64,000 nucleotides of DNA from Psychrobacter sp. JCM 18902 (GCF_904846615.1 NZ_CAJHBK010000001.1:620001-684000), one strand, 5' to 3'; counted from the first letter of the stretch, positions 45,776 through 56,054 are shown. Notes: a model not told the origin generated them from the letters alone. Numbers and translations: made by a program.

Positions 45776-47110
45776 GTGTCCAACCATGCTCCAACAGCTT
45801 CAACTGCTGCCATCCAATCAAACCTTGCAGACAACATTGACATTGCTGCTTCTGATGATTTATTAGCACAATCAATTAATTCTAAAATAGAGTCAGCAGA
45901 TATACCTTCAGAGCCAGATATTGATGCACTGCTAGATAATGCCGATGAAGCTGCTGTCACGTGGGTGCGTGAGCAAAATGGTTTGGCTGAAGTTATCGAT
46001 GCATTGGCAACTTGCGGTCGGGTGGCGTTAGATACCGAATTTATCAAACGTGATACTTACTATCCGCGCTTGGCATTGGTGCAGCTGAATACTGGCAATC
46101 ATATTTATTTATTAGATGCCCCGCAGTTGCAACTGACCGAACTGTGGCAGGCACTGGCCAAAGTTGATGTAGCGATTTGGCATGCCTGTGGTGAGGATTT
46201 AGGGATTTTTTATCTACTCTCTGGTTGTCCGCCATTGACCAATATATTTGATACGCAAATTGCGTTGTCTTACTTAACGGGTCAATTGCAAATGGGCTAT
46301 CAGCAAGCGCTTGACGACCAGCTAGACATGCACATTGATAAAGAACAAAGCCAGTCGGACTGGCTACAGCGTCCGCTCTCAGATGAGCAAGAGCAATATG
46401 CGATTGATGACGTACGTTTTTTGCCAGCGCTTTATTTAAGTCTTGAATATGCGTTAAAAAAGCAAGGTTTATACGATTATGTATGGGCAGATTGCCAGCT
46501 TTATGCCAGTGATTTGTATGATGCTCAGCATGTTGAAGACAATGTAATGTACCTAACAATGGCAGATTATCGTTATACTTCACAGCAGATGGCGATACTG
46601 CAAGCGGTTGCGACGTGGCGCGAGGAGCTGGCACGTTCGACCAATCAGCCACGTACGTTTGTGATTAAAAAACAAGCAGTACGCGAGATCATCACTGAAA
46701 AACCAAGCAATATGCGAGAGCTTGCGCACAAAACCACGATGCATCGCAGTATGTTACGCTTATACGGCGAAGAGCTGCTAAAAGTGATAAATCAAGCAAA
46801 AAACTTGCACCCTGCTGAATATCCTGACTGCCTATTACCGCCGTATCGCTCAAAAAATAAAGTACTGTCAAAAGCAGTGCAGCAAGCGATCGATGATCAC
46901 GCACGAGCTATCGGCGTACCTGACAATGTATTGATGCGTAAGAAGTGGCTCGGGCAATTGTATGAAGTAATTGCTTTTGATAAAGATTTAAGCGAGTTGC
47001 CAGAAGGCTTAAAAGGCTGGCGGAATGACTGGGTCATGAACACCCTGATTCCAGTCATCAAAAAACATAAAACTGAGTTGCAGCAGGGTATGGGTATCAA
47101 TGTTAGATAA
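45776..47110 (+). CDS. rnd: Ribonuclease D
   Basis: 444 residues from a GTG at 45776 (AGG nine bases upstream). It is a 3'-5' exonuclease that trims tRNA and other RNAs. The DEDD active site is seen in VALDTEFIKRDTYYPRLALVQL, IWHACGEDLGIFYLLSG and YAIDDVRFLPALY (DEDDy). The C-terminal part carries HRDC-like helices (REELARSTNQPRTFVIKK, then LLKVINQA). The acidic first about 60 residues are an extension absent from shorter homologues. Confidence 0.93.
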   Translation: MSNHAPTASTAAIQSNLADNIDIAASDDLLAQSINSKIESADIPSEPDIDALLDNADEAAVTWVREQNGLAEVIDALATCGRVALDTEFIKRDTYYPRLALVQLNTGNHIYLLDAPQLQLTELWQALAKVDVAIWHACGEDLGIFYLLSGCPPLTNIFDTQIALSYLTGQLQMGYQQALDDQLDMHIDKEQSQSDWLQRPLSDEQEQYAIDDVRFLPALYLSLEYALKKQGLYDYVWADCQLYASDLYDAQHVEDNVMYLTMADYRYTSQQMAILQAVATWREELARSTNQPRTFVIKKQAVREIITEKPSNMRELAHKTTMHRSMLRLYGEELLKVINQAKNLHPAEYPDCLLPPYRSKNKVLSKAVQQAIDDHARAIGVPDNVLMRKKWLGQLYEVIAFDKDLSELPEGLKGWRNDWVMNTLIPVIKKHKTELQQGMGINVR

Positions 47111-47149
47111 GCCATAAGATTCTATCATTGATAAAAGATGATGCTTTTC

Positions 47150-47839
47150 TCAAGACGTAAGCTTGTTATGCTCGAATTGTCCATGTTGTAAAAAGTATTT
47201 GGTTTGCGCGGCTACTGTTTTATCGACCAGCATCCCAGTATGCGAGACTGGTAAAACTATATGATCCGTGGCTGCCTCTATTTTGGTTTCTGCTACATAT
47301 ACGGTGCCATCATGTAGCAGATGTTCTACTGATGGCATATTATTTGTCTTACGCAATTTTCGATTATGATACTGTAAAAAAAGCTGACCCAAACCGTAGG
47401 GGCGATTACCCGCAATCACCCCAAGGGTAATATGTTTGGGTAGTGGCGCTACGGTGCCATCTAACGCATCGATGTATGAGCGACCCACTACAGCTGGGGT
47501 CAAGCGCCATATATAGTCAGCACATACACTGCCTACATGCGGTGTCCCAAGTGTCACGCAGCGTCCTATCTGCCACTGCGGATATGCAGTGACAAAATCA
47601 CGAATAATCAGACCGCCCAAACTATGACCGACCAAATCTATCGGTTGGTCAGGGTGATGATGGTTTTCTAGCCAGCTATTTAGGCGGGCACTATTGGTTT
47701 TGATACCGTCACGCATACTACGATAACCGAATTGATGAGTATCAAATCCTGTTGCTTGCAAGCGTTTGGCCAGTGGTCGCATGATCCAAGCGGTTTGGTG
47801 CAGACCATGGATGAGAATGACAAGATTGTTTTTCTGCAT
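47150..47839 (-). CDS. Lipase-like alpha/beta hydrolase
   Basis: 229 residues. It has HGLHQTAWIMRPLAKRL at the start (oxyanion region), GHSLGGLIIRDF as the nucleophile elbow, and LGTPHVGSVCADY, a block shared with PGAP1-like and lipase families. There is no signal peptide. The substrate is unknown. It converges on rnd. Confidence 0.85.
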   Translation of the reverse strand: MQKNNLVILIHGLHQTAWIMRPLAKRLQATGFDTHQFGYRSMRDGIKTNSARLNSWLENHHHPDQPIDLVGHSLGGLIIRDFVTAYPQWQIGRCVTLGTPHVGSVCADYIWRLTPAVVGRSYIDALDGTVAPLPKHITLGVIAGNRPYGLGQLFLQYHNRKLRKTNNMPSVEHLLHDGTVYVAETKIEAATDHIVLPVSHTGMLVDKTVAAQTKYFLQHGQFEHNKLTS

Positions 47840-47915
47840 AGTTAATTCTAACCAAGTAAATAATGTGAATAGATTGATAGCTATTTTATTATAGCGCTAA
47901 ATATTAGTGGCAAAA

Positions 47916-47957
47916 TAAAAACCTCCAAATCAGCTGCTGACTTGGAGGTTTATTTTT
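47916..47957 (-). terminator. gcvP terminator
   Basis: Arms AAACCTCCAA and TTGGAGGTTT with a nested GTCAGC/GCTGAT stem, followed on the minus strand by TTTATTTT. It lies about 30 bases past gcvP. Confidence 0.85.
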
Positions 47958-47985
47958 ATATCAACTGTTCATGCTTATTTGAAAA

Positions 47986-50883
47986 CTACATATAGTTTTC
48001 GATACTTGGGCAAGAACACATGAGGTTTTTATCACCATAAGCGTCATCGACACGTGCTACGCTTGGCCAGAACTTATGGGCGCGGATATAAGGCAGTGGG
48101 AATGCTGCTGTATCACGGCTGTATGGGTGCGTCCATTCACTGTTGGTGACCATCGCCGCGGTATGCGGTGCGTTGACCAGTGGGTTGTCTTCTAACGTCC
48201 AACCTTCCTCGCCAGCTTTGGCTTTCATTGCTTCGGCTTTGATAGATTTTAGGGCACTGATGAAACGGTCTAATTCTTCTTTAGATTCAGACTCAGTTGG
48301 TTCAATCATCAAGGTACCCGCAACTGGGAAGCTCATCGTTGGTGAGTGGAAACCGTAATCCATCAAGCGCTTAGCAATATCGCTTTCACTGATGCCCGTC
48401 TCTTCTTTCAACGGACGAATATCGATGATACATTCGTGCGCGACGCGACCATTTTTGCCCGTATAAAGGACAGGGTAGTGGTCTTTTAATTGAGCAGCGA
48501 CATAGTTAGCATTTAATAGCGCAAGCTCAGTCGCTTTCAGCAGACCATCACGGCCCATCATGGCAATGTACATCCATGAAATTGGTAGGATGCTTGCTGA
48601 ACCATAAGGGGCTGCCGATACGGCCGAGCAGTCTTTTTGCGCATTATGCACAGGGCTCAATGTATGGTTGGCCATAAAGGGTGCTAAATGCGATTTCATA
48701 CCGATAGGGCCCATGCCTGGACCGCCGCCGCCATGCGGGATGCAGAAGGTTTTATGCAAGTTCATGTGCAATACATCAGCGCCAACGTCAGCAGGTTGCA
48801 TCATGCCAACCTGTGCATTCATATTGGCACCATCCATATAAACTTGACCGCCATGCTTATGAATGAGGTCACAGATCTTACGGATGCCTTCTTCAAACAC
48901 GCCATGCGTCGATGGATAAGTAATCATCAATGCACCTAGATTGGCGCTGTTTTCTTCACACTTAGCAGTTAGATCATCGATGTCAACGTTACCATTGTCA
49001 TCAGTTTTAACCACGATTACTTTCATACCCATCATTATAGCTGTCGCAGGGTTGGTACCGTGCGCTGACTGAGGGATTAAACAAACATCACGGTCAGTTT
49101 CACCCAATGATTCGTGATAACGGCGAATCGCTAGCAGACCAGCATATTCACCTGAAGCGCCAGAGTTTGGCTGCATAGACACATCATCAAAACCGGTAAT
49201 GGCTTTCAGCTGGTCTTGCAAGCTATCAATCATGGCAACGTAGCCTGTGACTTGGTCACGTGGTGCAAAAGGATGCACGTTAGCAAATTCAGGCCACGTA
49301 ATCGGTAGCATCTCACTGGTGGCATTCAATTTCATGGTACAACTACCCAATGAAATCATGCTGCGGTTCATTGCCAAATCTTTGTCTTCAAGTGATTTTA
49401 AATAACGCAGCATTTCGTGTTCAGTATGATGCGAGTTAAATACTGGATGCGATAAAATAGCATCGGTACGCAAGTGTGCACTATCAAGAGAAACGCGAGC
49501 GTCTTTTGGTAGGTCATGTGCTTTACTGACAAACAGTTGAGTTAATACATTAAAGTCATGCTGATCGCTGGTTTCACTAAACGCGACGCTTAATTTGGTT
49601 TCACCAAGACGCCATAAGTTATAGCCTACATTGTCAGCATTTTCGAAAATTTGAGTAGCCAGTTTTTCTGAGCCACAATCAACGACGACGCTGTCAAAGA
49701 ATTGGTCATGTACCACGGTTAAATTACTGTCGTTAGCATTTTTGATGACATCAGCAAAGGCAGTCGCAAACGCATGGATACGAGTAGCGATACGCTTCAC
49801 GCCACCTGGACCATGATAAACGGCATACATACCGGCTAGGTTGGCGAGCAATACTTGTGAGGTACAGATGTTTGAGTTGGCTTTTTCGCGGCGGATATGC
49901 TGCTCACGAGTTTGTAGTGCCATACGTAGGGCAGTATTGCCTTGCGAATCTTTAGAGACGCCGATGATACGACCAGGTGCTGAGCGTTTGGCTTTATCAG
50001 AGAAGGCAAAGTAGGCGGCATGTGGACCACCAAAGCCCATTGGAATACCAAAACGCTGCGTGCTACCCAAAGCGACATCTGCGCCCATATCTGCTGGTGA
50101 TTTTAATAGTACCAAGCTCATGATGTCACTGACGACACTCACATAAGTTTTGTTTTTCTTCACGGCAGCAATGACGTCTGTTAAGTCTTTAACATCGCCT
50201 TCAACACCGACGTATTGGAATAGCGCACCGAAATAATCGCCTGATTTAGCCAGTTCAAAATCACCAACCACCACTTCCCAACCAAAGTACTTGGCACGGG
50301 TATTAATAACATCTAATGTTTGTGGATAGATACGGTCATCAACAAAAAACTGCGTTGATTTGCTTTTGCTGACACGCTTTGACATTGCCATGGCTTCTGC
50401 GGCAGCGGTTGCTTCATCAAGCAATGATGCGCCAGCAAGCTCAAGACCAGTCAAATCAATACATACTTGTTGGAAATTAAGCAAGGCTTCTAGACGACCT
50501 TGGGCAATCTCTGCCTGATAAGGCGTATAAGCGGTGTACCAGCCTGGATTTTCAAGGACGTTACGCTGAATGACCGCAGGCATACGTACTGGCGAGTAGC
50601 CTTGTCCGATATAGCTCTTATTAACAATGATGTCATCTGCCATGGTACGCAATTTGGCAAGCGCGGCATGCTCACTCATCGCCACTGGCAAATCTAGCTC
50701 TTTATGCAAGCGCACGGGCTCAGGTACAGTATCGTTAATAAAGCTAGCCATATCTTTATAGCCAACAGCACTGAGCAGGTCAGCTTGTTTGGCATCATTG
50801 GAGCCTAGATGACGATAGACAAATTCAGCTTCGTTGAATAAACCTTTAAAGGTATCAAACGTTGGGTTTTGCGAGATAGTCAT
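47986..50883 (-). CDS. gcvP: Glycine dehydrogenase (decarboxylating), P-protein
   Basis: 965 residues, a full-length fused P-protein; E. coli has 957. It decarboxylates glycine with PLP and passes the aminomethyl group to GcvH. It has FIGQGYSPVRMPAVIQRN-type start blocks, MGADVALGSTQRFGIPMGFGGPHA, EYAGLLAIRRYH, and the PLP lysine in HMNLHKTFCIPHGGGGPG. An AAGGA precedes the ATG. It is the last gene of the gcvT-gcvH-nitroreductase-gcvP series, all minus strand and probably under the glycine riboswitch. Confidence 0.97.
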   Translation of the reverse strand: MTISQNPTFDTFKGLFNEAEFVYRHLGSNDAKQADLLSAVGYKDMASFINDTVPEPVRLHKELDLPVAMSEHAALAKLRTMADDIIVNKSYIGQGYSPVRMPAVIQRNVLENPGWYTAYTPYQAEIAQGRLEALLNFQQVCIDLTGLELAGASLLDEATAAAEAMAMSKRVSKSKSTQFFVDDRIYPQTLDVINTRAKYFGWEVVVGDFELAKSGDYFGALFQYVGVEGDVKDLTDVIAAVKKNKTYVSVVSDIMSLVLLKSPADMGADVALGSTQRFGIPMGFGGPHAAYFAFSDKAKRSAPGRIIGVSKDSQGNTALRMALQTREQHIRREKANSNICTSQVLLANLAGMYAVYHGPGGVKRIATRIHAFATAFADVIKNANDSNLTVVHDQFFDSVVVDCGSEKLATQIFENADNVGYNLWRLGETKLSVAFSETSDQHDFNVLTQLFVSKAHDLPKDARVSLDSAHLRTDAILSHPVFNSHHTEHEMLRYLKSLEDKDLAMNRSMISLGSCTMKLNATSEMLPITWPEFANVHPFAPRDQVTGYVAMIDSLQDQLKAITGFDDVSMQPNSGASGEYAGLLAIRRYHESLGETDRDVCLIPQSAHGTNPATAIMMGMKVIVVKTDDNGNVDIDDLTAKCEENSANLGALMITYPSTHGVFEEGIRKICDLIHKHGGQVYMDGANMNAQVGMMQPADVGADVLHMNLHKTFCIPHGGGGPGMGPIGMKSHLAPFMANHTLSPVHNAQKDCSAVSAAPYGSASILPISWMYIAMMGRDGLLKATELALLNANYVAAQLKDHYPVLYTGKNGRVAHECIIDIRPLKEETGISESDIAKRLMDYGFHSPTMSFPVAGTLMIEPTESESKEELDRFISALKSIKAEAMKAKAGEEGWTLEDNPLVNAPHTAAMVTNSEWTHPYSRDTAAFPLPYIRAHKFWPSVARVDDAYGDKNLMCSCPSIENYM

Positions 50884-50959
50884 GACAATCCTTGGTTAAG
50901 GGAGTAATAAAGGGATGGCTAAAATAACTAGTAATAATAACTAATGACGGTTTAAGATT

Positions 50960-51754
50960 TTATACGTAATGAACAAATTGCTTTTGGTCAAAGCGGAACT
51001 GGCTGTTGTAAATGCCATTATCAGCGCGTTCGCCAGCACCAATCATCATAATGATATGTTGATCGTCGCTTAAATTTAATAAGCGCTTCATGGCAGGCTC
51101 ATCAAAGCCACCCATCGGACAGCTATCAAAGCCATGCGCGCGTAGTGCAAGCATTAGGTTTTCAGCCGCAAGGGCGGTATTGTTGGTCGCCCAGTTTTTG
51201 GTGTCTTCAAAAGTATAATAAGGTGATTTAATCGGACCTTTTACCCGTCTGACCACTTGAGTCGCACCCCATTTAGCCGCTGATACCACATTGACAGGTC
51301 CTCGTAAGAAGTCCATGGCAACGACTTTGGTGTAGTAGTCTTTGACCTTTTTGGGTACTGGCTTATCAGGGTATTCGCGCAATATTTGCTTGGCATGGTC
51401 ATGCCACACATCGGTGCGAGCAACGACTGCGATTAAACGAGCGGCGGTTTTCGCTGCATTTTGATTCATGCAGTTTTTCACCGCGCGTTTGCGCTTGTCC
51501 GCCTCATCAATCACATAAAATTCCCACGGCTGTAGATTGCTAGAGTTTGGCGCAAGCATGGCCAAACGCAGACAGTCTGCTAACACATCGTCAGGTATCG
51601 GTGTGTCGGTAAAGCGGCGGACTGAACGACGTGATTCAACCACCTCACGAAACGCTTGCAGCTGCGGGGTATTATTAGGCGTGGCAAATTTTTCTTGAGA
51701 ACTTGCTTGAGCGTTTGCTTGATTATCAGTGTCAGGGGTCATATGAGAATCCAT
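50960..51754 (-). CDS. Nitroreductase-family FMN protein in the gcv cluster
   Basis: 264 residues from the ATG at 51752-51754. An ATG at 51742 and a TTG at 51817 are alternatives, and none has a strong ribosome-binding site. Nitroreductase features are ESRRSVRRFTDTPIPDD, LAPNSSNLQPWEFYVID, and the C-terminal GFDSCPMGGFDEPAMKRLL and IIMMIGAGERADNG. It should bind FMN and use NAD(P)H; the natural substrate is unknown. It lies between gcvH and gcvP on the same strand, with gaps of about 70 and 250 bases, so co-transcription is possible. Confidence 0.85.
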   Translation of the reverse strand: MDSHMTPDTDNQANAQASSQEKFATPNNTPQLQAFREVVESRRSVRRFTDTPIPDDVLADCLRLAMLAPNSSNLQPWEFYVIDEADKRKRAVKNCMNQNAAKTAARLIAVVARTDVWHDHAKQILREYPDKPVPKKVKDYYTKVVAMDFLRGPVNVVSAAKWGATQVVRRVKGPIKSPYYTFEDTKNWATNNTALAAENLMLALRAHGFDSCPMGGFDEPAMKRLLNLSDDQHIIMMIGAGERADNGIYNSQFRFDQKQFVHYV

Positions 51755-52000
51755 GCTGGAGATTAAGTGATCAACTTGGGGCAGTATTGAGTACGTCTCT
51801 TTAATAGCGCCTGACAAGTAATTGATATGAATAAATCAGATAGCGATTGGACGCAATAAATTGAGCGATAAACATTCTAAGAAAAAGCGTACAGATATCA
51901 GCTGACGCCAATATCTGTCATAACAAGCTATGTTTTTTAAGGTTATAAGTAGCGGCATGTAAATAAAACACCGCTTTTAAGCGAGAGAGTGAAGATTAGA

Positions 52001-52381
52001 TTACAGCTCGTTTTCGTACTCATCAGCGGTTAGCAGTGCTTCATAGTCAGCGATGTTGTCAGGCTTCATTCTAAAGAACCAACCTTCGCCATATGGGTCA
52101 GAGTTGATGATTTCTGGATCGTCTTCTAGGGCTTCGTTGATCGCAACGACTTCACCTGAGATAGGTGCATAAACGTCAGAAGCAGCTTTTACTGACTCAA
52201 CTACAGAGATTTCGTCATCAACGGCGATGATGTCGCCCACGTCTGGCAATTCAACAAACACCACGTCACCCAATAGGTCTTGAGCATGGTCAGTGATACC
52301 AACAGTGATAGTACCGTCGTCTTCTAAGCGTAACCACTCGTGGCTGGCGATGTATTTTAGTTCTGCTGGGATATTGCTCAT
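52001..52381 (-). CDS. gcvH: Glycine cleavage system H-protein
   Basis: 126 residues. It carries the aminomethyl group on lipoyl-lysine. The lipoylated lysine is K65 in [31 protein letters not shown] and the end [10 protein letters not shown] also fit. A strong GGAGAGAG precedes the ATG. It lies 69 bases downstream of gcvT. Confidence 0.97.
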   Translation of the reverse strand: MSNIPAELKYIASHEWLRLEDDGTITVGITDHAQDLLGDVVFVELPDVGDIIAVDDEISVVESVKAASDVYAPISGEVVAINEALEDDPEIINSDPYGEGWFFRMKPDNIADYEALLTADEYENEL

Positions 52382-52450
52382 GGTCTCTCTCCTAAGTGAT
52401 AGAGGATGGTTAACAAAAATAGTGGACGTTAATAATAGGGTTTATAATGC

Positions 52451-53638
52451 CTACGAGTCAAACTGCTGTTTGCCATTACGGACAAACGGTAGCTTAAGAA
52501 CACGCACATCAACGAACTTGCCTTTGCCGCGCAGATCGACCTGAACGCTATCATCATCTGATACGCTGGCAGGCACACGGGCAATCGCAATTGAATTTTT
52601 TAGACTAGGGGAGAAGGTGCCACTGGTGATAATGCCAGTTTGCTCATTGTCCGTGCCTTGATTGATGGTGACTGTCATGCCTTCACGCAATACGCCGCGT
52701 GTCGTTAGCAACAAGCCAACTTGCTTCATGGCAGAGCTATCGTCTTTTGACTGTTGACGCTTGCTGACCAAAGCGTCACGACCGACAAAATCACGATCGT
52801 CTTTAAGCGCGAGTGTCCAGCCCATGTTGCACTCGTAAGGACTGACGTTGTCGTCCATGTCATGACCATAAAGGTTCATGCCAGCTTCCATACGCAAGGT
52901 ATCACGCGCGCCAAGACCGGCAGGTTTAATGCCATTGGCTTTCAATTGCTCAAAAAACGCTGGTGCATCATCACCATGCATGATGACTTCGACGCCATCT
53001 TCACCGGTATAGCCAGTCCGAGCAACGAACCAATCTGTGCCTTCGATGTCTGTTAAATCAGCACCAACGAAAGGCTTAAGACCAGCTAAAGTATCTGCCC
53101 AGCTAGGTTTGGTTTGCGCGAGTTTTTCAACAGCGTTTGGTCCTTGCACGGCAATCATGGCAAGCTCTGGACGCTCAGTGATGCTGATGTCAAAACCTTC
53201 GGCGACTTTATCAAATTGTGCCATGTCTTTATCACGAGTAGCAGCGTTTGAGACGATACGATATTCAGTGGCGTCTTCGTTCATCAGGTAAACGATTAAG
53301 TCATCGATGACGCCACCTTGCTCGTTGAGCATGCCAGAATATAACGCTTTACCGACGGTTTTGAGTTTATCGACATCATTGGCCAGTAGCTTTTGTAGCC
53401 ATGCTTTGGTATCGCTACCTGTGACATCAGCGACGACCATATGTGAGACATCAAACATACCAGCATCAGTGCGCACCGCTTCGTGCTCTTCGATTTGCGA
53501 ACCATAATGGATGGGTAATTCCCAACCAGAAAAATCCACCAGCTTGCCGTCACTATCAACGTGAGACTGATAAAGAGGTGTGCGTTTAGGGGCTGAAGTG
53601 TTGGCGCTTTGAGCAGTATTATCTTGAGTAGTGGTCAT
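52451..53638 (-). CDS. gcvT: Glycine cleavage system T-protein (aminomethyltransferase)
   Basis: 395 residues, slightly longer than E. coli GcvT (364). It transfers the methylene group to tetrahydrofolate and releases ammonia. It has a [20 protein letters not shown] start, [49 protein letters not shown] and the C-terminal [26 protein letters not shown] precedes the ATG. It is the first gene behind the tandem glycine riboswitch, about 190 bases after the second aptamer. Confidence 0.97.
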   Translation of the reverse strand: MTTTQDNTAQSANTSAPKRTPLYQSHVDSDGKLVDFSGWELPIHYGSQIEEHEAVRTDAGMFDVSHMVVADVTGSDTKAWLQKLLANDVDKLKTVGKALYSGMLNEQGGVIDDLIVYLMNEDATEYRIVSNAATRDKDMAQFDKVAEGFDISITERPELAMIAVQGPNAVEKLAQTKPSWADTLAGLKPFVGADLTDIEGTDWFVARTGYTGEDGVEVIMHGDDAPAFFEQLKANGIKPAGLGARDTLRMEAGMNLYGHDMDDNVSPYECNMGWTLALKDDRDFVGRDALVSKRQQSKDDSSAMKQVGLLLTTRGVLREGMTVTINQGTDNEQTGIITSGTFSPSLKNSIAIARVPASVSDDDSVQVDLRGKGKFVDVRVLKLPFVRNGKQQFDS

Positions 53639-53827
53639 AACAAATCCTTATGTGGACATCAGCTGCATTCGATAACCAGTCGTAAAAACAAGTATCAAAG
53701 TATGAGGGCTGATGTGCCTTATCATAGTAGCGAGAAGCAATATTGCAAGGTGCAAACATTGCAACCAAGGGTAGCACAGAAAAATAGCGCAATCCGCCAA
53801 ACAGACGCTGAACGTCGGTTTAAGCAA

Positions 53828-54175
53828 AAGCCCTATCTGTCCTGTAACCTGAGATTTTCAACACGAACAATCATTGCACGTTTTTAAAAGCATCAGCCTT
53901 AAAAAACCAAATTAAATGATGTCGCATTTTCTCCCCTTCGGTGGGTAAGGCGTCGTCCGTCCTTACCGCTCTCCAGATTTGTTATGCCTTATGTTTGGGT
54001 GTGCTACGCAATTGATGGTAGACAGCGAAACAGTCGTGACATGTGTTTTTCAGTCCTTTTACCTGAGCGATTGGCAGGGTGGATGCGCCTTCGGTGGTCA
54101 AGTAGCAACTATCAGCACTAGCTCATTAATATGAGCGCACCTGATATTGTGCTCAAGACTCTCTCCTGAAAAACG
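53828..54175 (-). promoter_or_regulatory. Tandem glycine riboswitch upstream of gcvT
   Basis: On the minus strand two glycine-aptamer signatures lie in series. Aptamer 1 (about 54175-54048) starts with GGAGAG (54166-54161), has CACCGAAGG, and ends with CGCTCAGGTAAAAGGACTGA. Aptamer 2 (about 53982-53828) has GGAGAGCGG, CACCGAAGGGG, and AATCTCAGGTTACAGGACAGA. The GGAGAG, CCGAAGG and CTCAGG...GGAC blocks are the conserved core of the gcvT RNA element. Glycine binding normally switches on the cleavage operon. A 92-codon plus-strand frame (53609-53887) crosses it and is not a gene. The expression platform (53830-53640) was not resolved. Confidence 0.93.
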
Positions 54176-54413
54176 CTTTTATTATGAAAGGTTCAAGGCG
54201 CTTTTACAAGCCATCTAGGCGATTAAAGTGAATAATTTTGGCAAAAATGATTTTTTGTGAGAATAATCAATACCGTATCGATAAGCAAAGCGTTTTACGT
54301 TTGGTAGGTAGTAGTCAATTTAGCACGAATGCCCATCGTAAAACGTAAAGCGACTACTGATATTCACCCAAAATATGCTAATCTATGGCGATAGTTTCTG
54401 ATAGGTTATTATT

Positions 54414-54734
54414 ATGCATTGTGATATTTATAAATTCCCCAAACATAACGATATGTATGTCTATATTGCCCGTCCTGATTATCCTGACGATACCGACGAG
54501 CTTAAAGATTGGCTTGGCGTATTACCAAAAGATTTTCGTGCCAGTTTAGGGCGCAGTAAATTTGTGATGCACTTGGACTTAGCCAATACGCCGACGCTTG
54601 CGCGCGTTGATAAAGCAGAGGTACTGGCAAAATTACAGTCGCAAGGGTATTTTGTACAAATGCCACCGCAAGATGTGATGCGTCGCCAAGCGGAATTACG
54701 TGCGCGCGAAGCACAAGACAATATTTATGATTAA
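54414..54734 (+). CDS. YcgL-domain protein
   Basis: 106 residues of the YcgL family, with MHCDIYKFPKHNDMYVYIARPDYP, LPKDFRASLGRSKFVMHLDL, and LKLQSQGYFVQMPPQ-like ends. YcgL is an uncharacterised gamma-proteobacterial family often encoded near rnd; here rnd is 7 kb away. It is a single gene, divergent from the riboswitch leader. Confidence 0.9.
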   Translation: MHCDIYKFPKHNDMYVYIARPDYPDDTDELKDWLGVLPKDFRASLGRSKFVMHLDLANTPTLARVDKAEVLAKLQSQGYFVQMPPQDVMRRQAELRAREAQDNIYD

Positions 54735-55041
54735 TGGGTATTTTTGAAGCGAGTTTTTAATCAGCCTCTTTTGGCTATGTTGCATGACAGCCAGCAAGAA
54801 AAAGTTTACGACACATTTGCGCTCATGCATTTTGGTAGAAAGTCGTGATAAACTAGCAGGCTATATGAGTGACAAGACAAAAAATACGTGGCGAGGCAAA
54901 AGTTCGTGTTTCAAGTGCTTATGTCTTAAGGGCTTTTGATGATAATGTATTCAATATTATGGTTCGTTGAAACAGCACACTGTCTATCGTTAAGCGCGTA
55001 AACGCGCTGCACAATTTATAAACGCAGGTAACTACACACGC
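54735..55041. other. Gap between ycgL and the membrane protein gene
   Basis: About 300 bases. Small inverted repeats GCGCGTAAACGCGC (around 54997-55010) and AGCCTCTTTTGGCT (around 54762) are visible, the second a weak terminator candidate for ycgL. Nothing else was recognised. Confidence 0.35.
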
Positions 55042-55683
55042 ATGGACTGGTTAAAAGGTATTATAAACAGCTTACCGCTGGAAGCCATTAGTGATATTCT
55101 CGGTGAAATTGCTATTTGGTGGGGACAGTTGGTAAAAGACGTGCCACCCGCAGACTTACCGATGTATGCGTATCTGGGTGGTGTCGTTATTGTGTTGGTA
55201 TTGTGGTTGCTGGTCGCTCGTATGCTGCCGCGGCCGTTGGGCGGTATGAGTTGGATGATATTGTTTGCTGTGTTATTGGCACCAGGTACTGCCCTTGGCG
55301 ATCCAAGTGTGATTGCCCCCGCTAGTATCGCCGTGGTTTATGCGATTATGATGAAGGACACGGCTGGCGCGATTACCAATATGCTGCCGATACTTGTCGT
55401 GTTAGTGGTTGGCTTGTTTGTGGGCTTCGTTTGGCAGCTTATTCGCGGTGCTTTTGAGTCAAGTCTAGACAAAGCGCGGAGTCGTACTGCAGAAGATACA
55501 CAATCTACCATGCAGCTGACGACTGGCAATTATTTGACAGAAGGCACGACTTTAACCGACCAAGCCACTGTTGCTGAACCGTCTAATAAAACGCCTTTAG
55601 CGGCTAATCCTAAAGCAGACGTTAGCTTAAAAAAAGACAGTAGTTTAGCTAAAAAGCCTAATATGGAAAAGCTTGATAAGTAG
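55042..55683 (+). CDS. Integral membrane protein of unknown function
   Basis: 213 residues. Four hydrophobic segments at about 43-61, 70-87, 91-104 and 114-136, followed by a polar Thr/Lys-rich tail of about 75 residues that ends AKKPNMEKLDK. AGG lies upstream of the ATG. No family was recognised. It is followed by a strong terminator and lies upstream of the MoxR/VWA pair on the same strand; a functional link is only a guess. Confidence 0.8.
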   Translation: MDWLKGIINSLPLEAISDILGEIAIWWGQLVKDVPPADLPMYAYLGGVVIVLVLWLLVARMLPRPLGGMSWMILFAVLLAPGTALGDPSVIAPASIAVVYAIMMKDTAGAITNMLPILVVLVVGLFVGFVWQLIRGAFESSLDKARSRTAEDTQSTMQLTTGNYLTEGTTLTDQATVAEPSNKTPLAANPKADVSLKKDSSLAKKPNMEKLDK

Positions 55684-56054
55684 TAAAGTAACATCAATAA
55701 AGTGACATCAGTAAAATGATATTAAAGTTTTGCTAGCGATGATTGGCTCTGTGCTTTAGGTTTATGATAGCTATATAAAAGACGCTATCAATAAAAATAC
55801 TGTGAATGAAAAGCACCATAAAAAAAGACACCATGCGTGTCTTTTTTTATGAAAAAACGTTTTATAACTGTGCCGACCAACCGTCAAAAGGCGTTCAAGG
55901 TATCTATTATTTTTCAACAACTGCGAACGCATGAGTATTTTGGCAATCAATCATGCTGTGCTAATCTAAATGATTGTTTATTTGCTATCAATTGCGTTTA
56001 AGCCTTTTCTGGCTCTTGATAGCCCTAATCTATAACAATAACTGAGACTTGATT
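55684..56054. other. Gap before the MoxR gene
   Basis: About 370 bases: the terminator at 55818-55850, then AT-rich sequence that should contain the moxR promoter. No specific site was recognised. Confidence 0.3.
55818..55850 (+). terminator. Terminator after the membrane protein gene
   Basis: Arms AAAAAAAGACAC and GTGTCTTTTTTT around a 5-base loop, about 135 bases after the stop. Confidence 0.9.

Noticed and set aside
46044..46652. 202-codon minus-strand frame inside rnd
   Set aside because: It is antisense to the conserved RNase D catalytic region and has no family features.
53609..53887. 92-codon plus-strand frame over the gcvT leader
   Set aside because: It overlaps the conserved aptamer 2 of the glycine riboswitch and the gcvT start, with no coding character.
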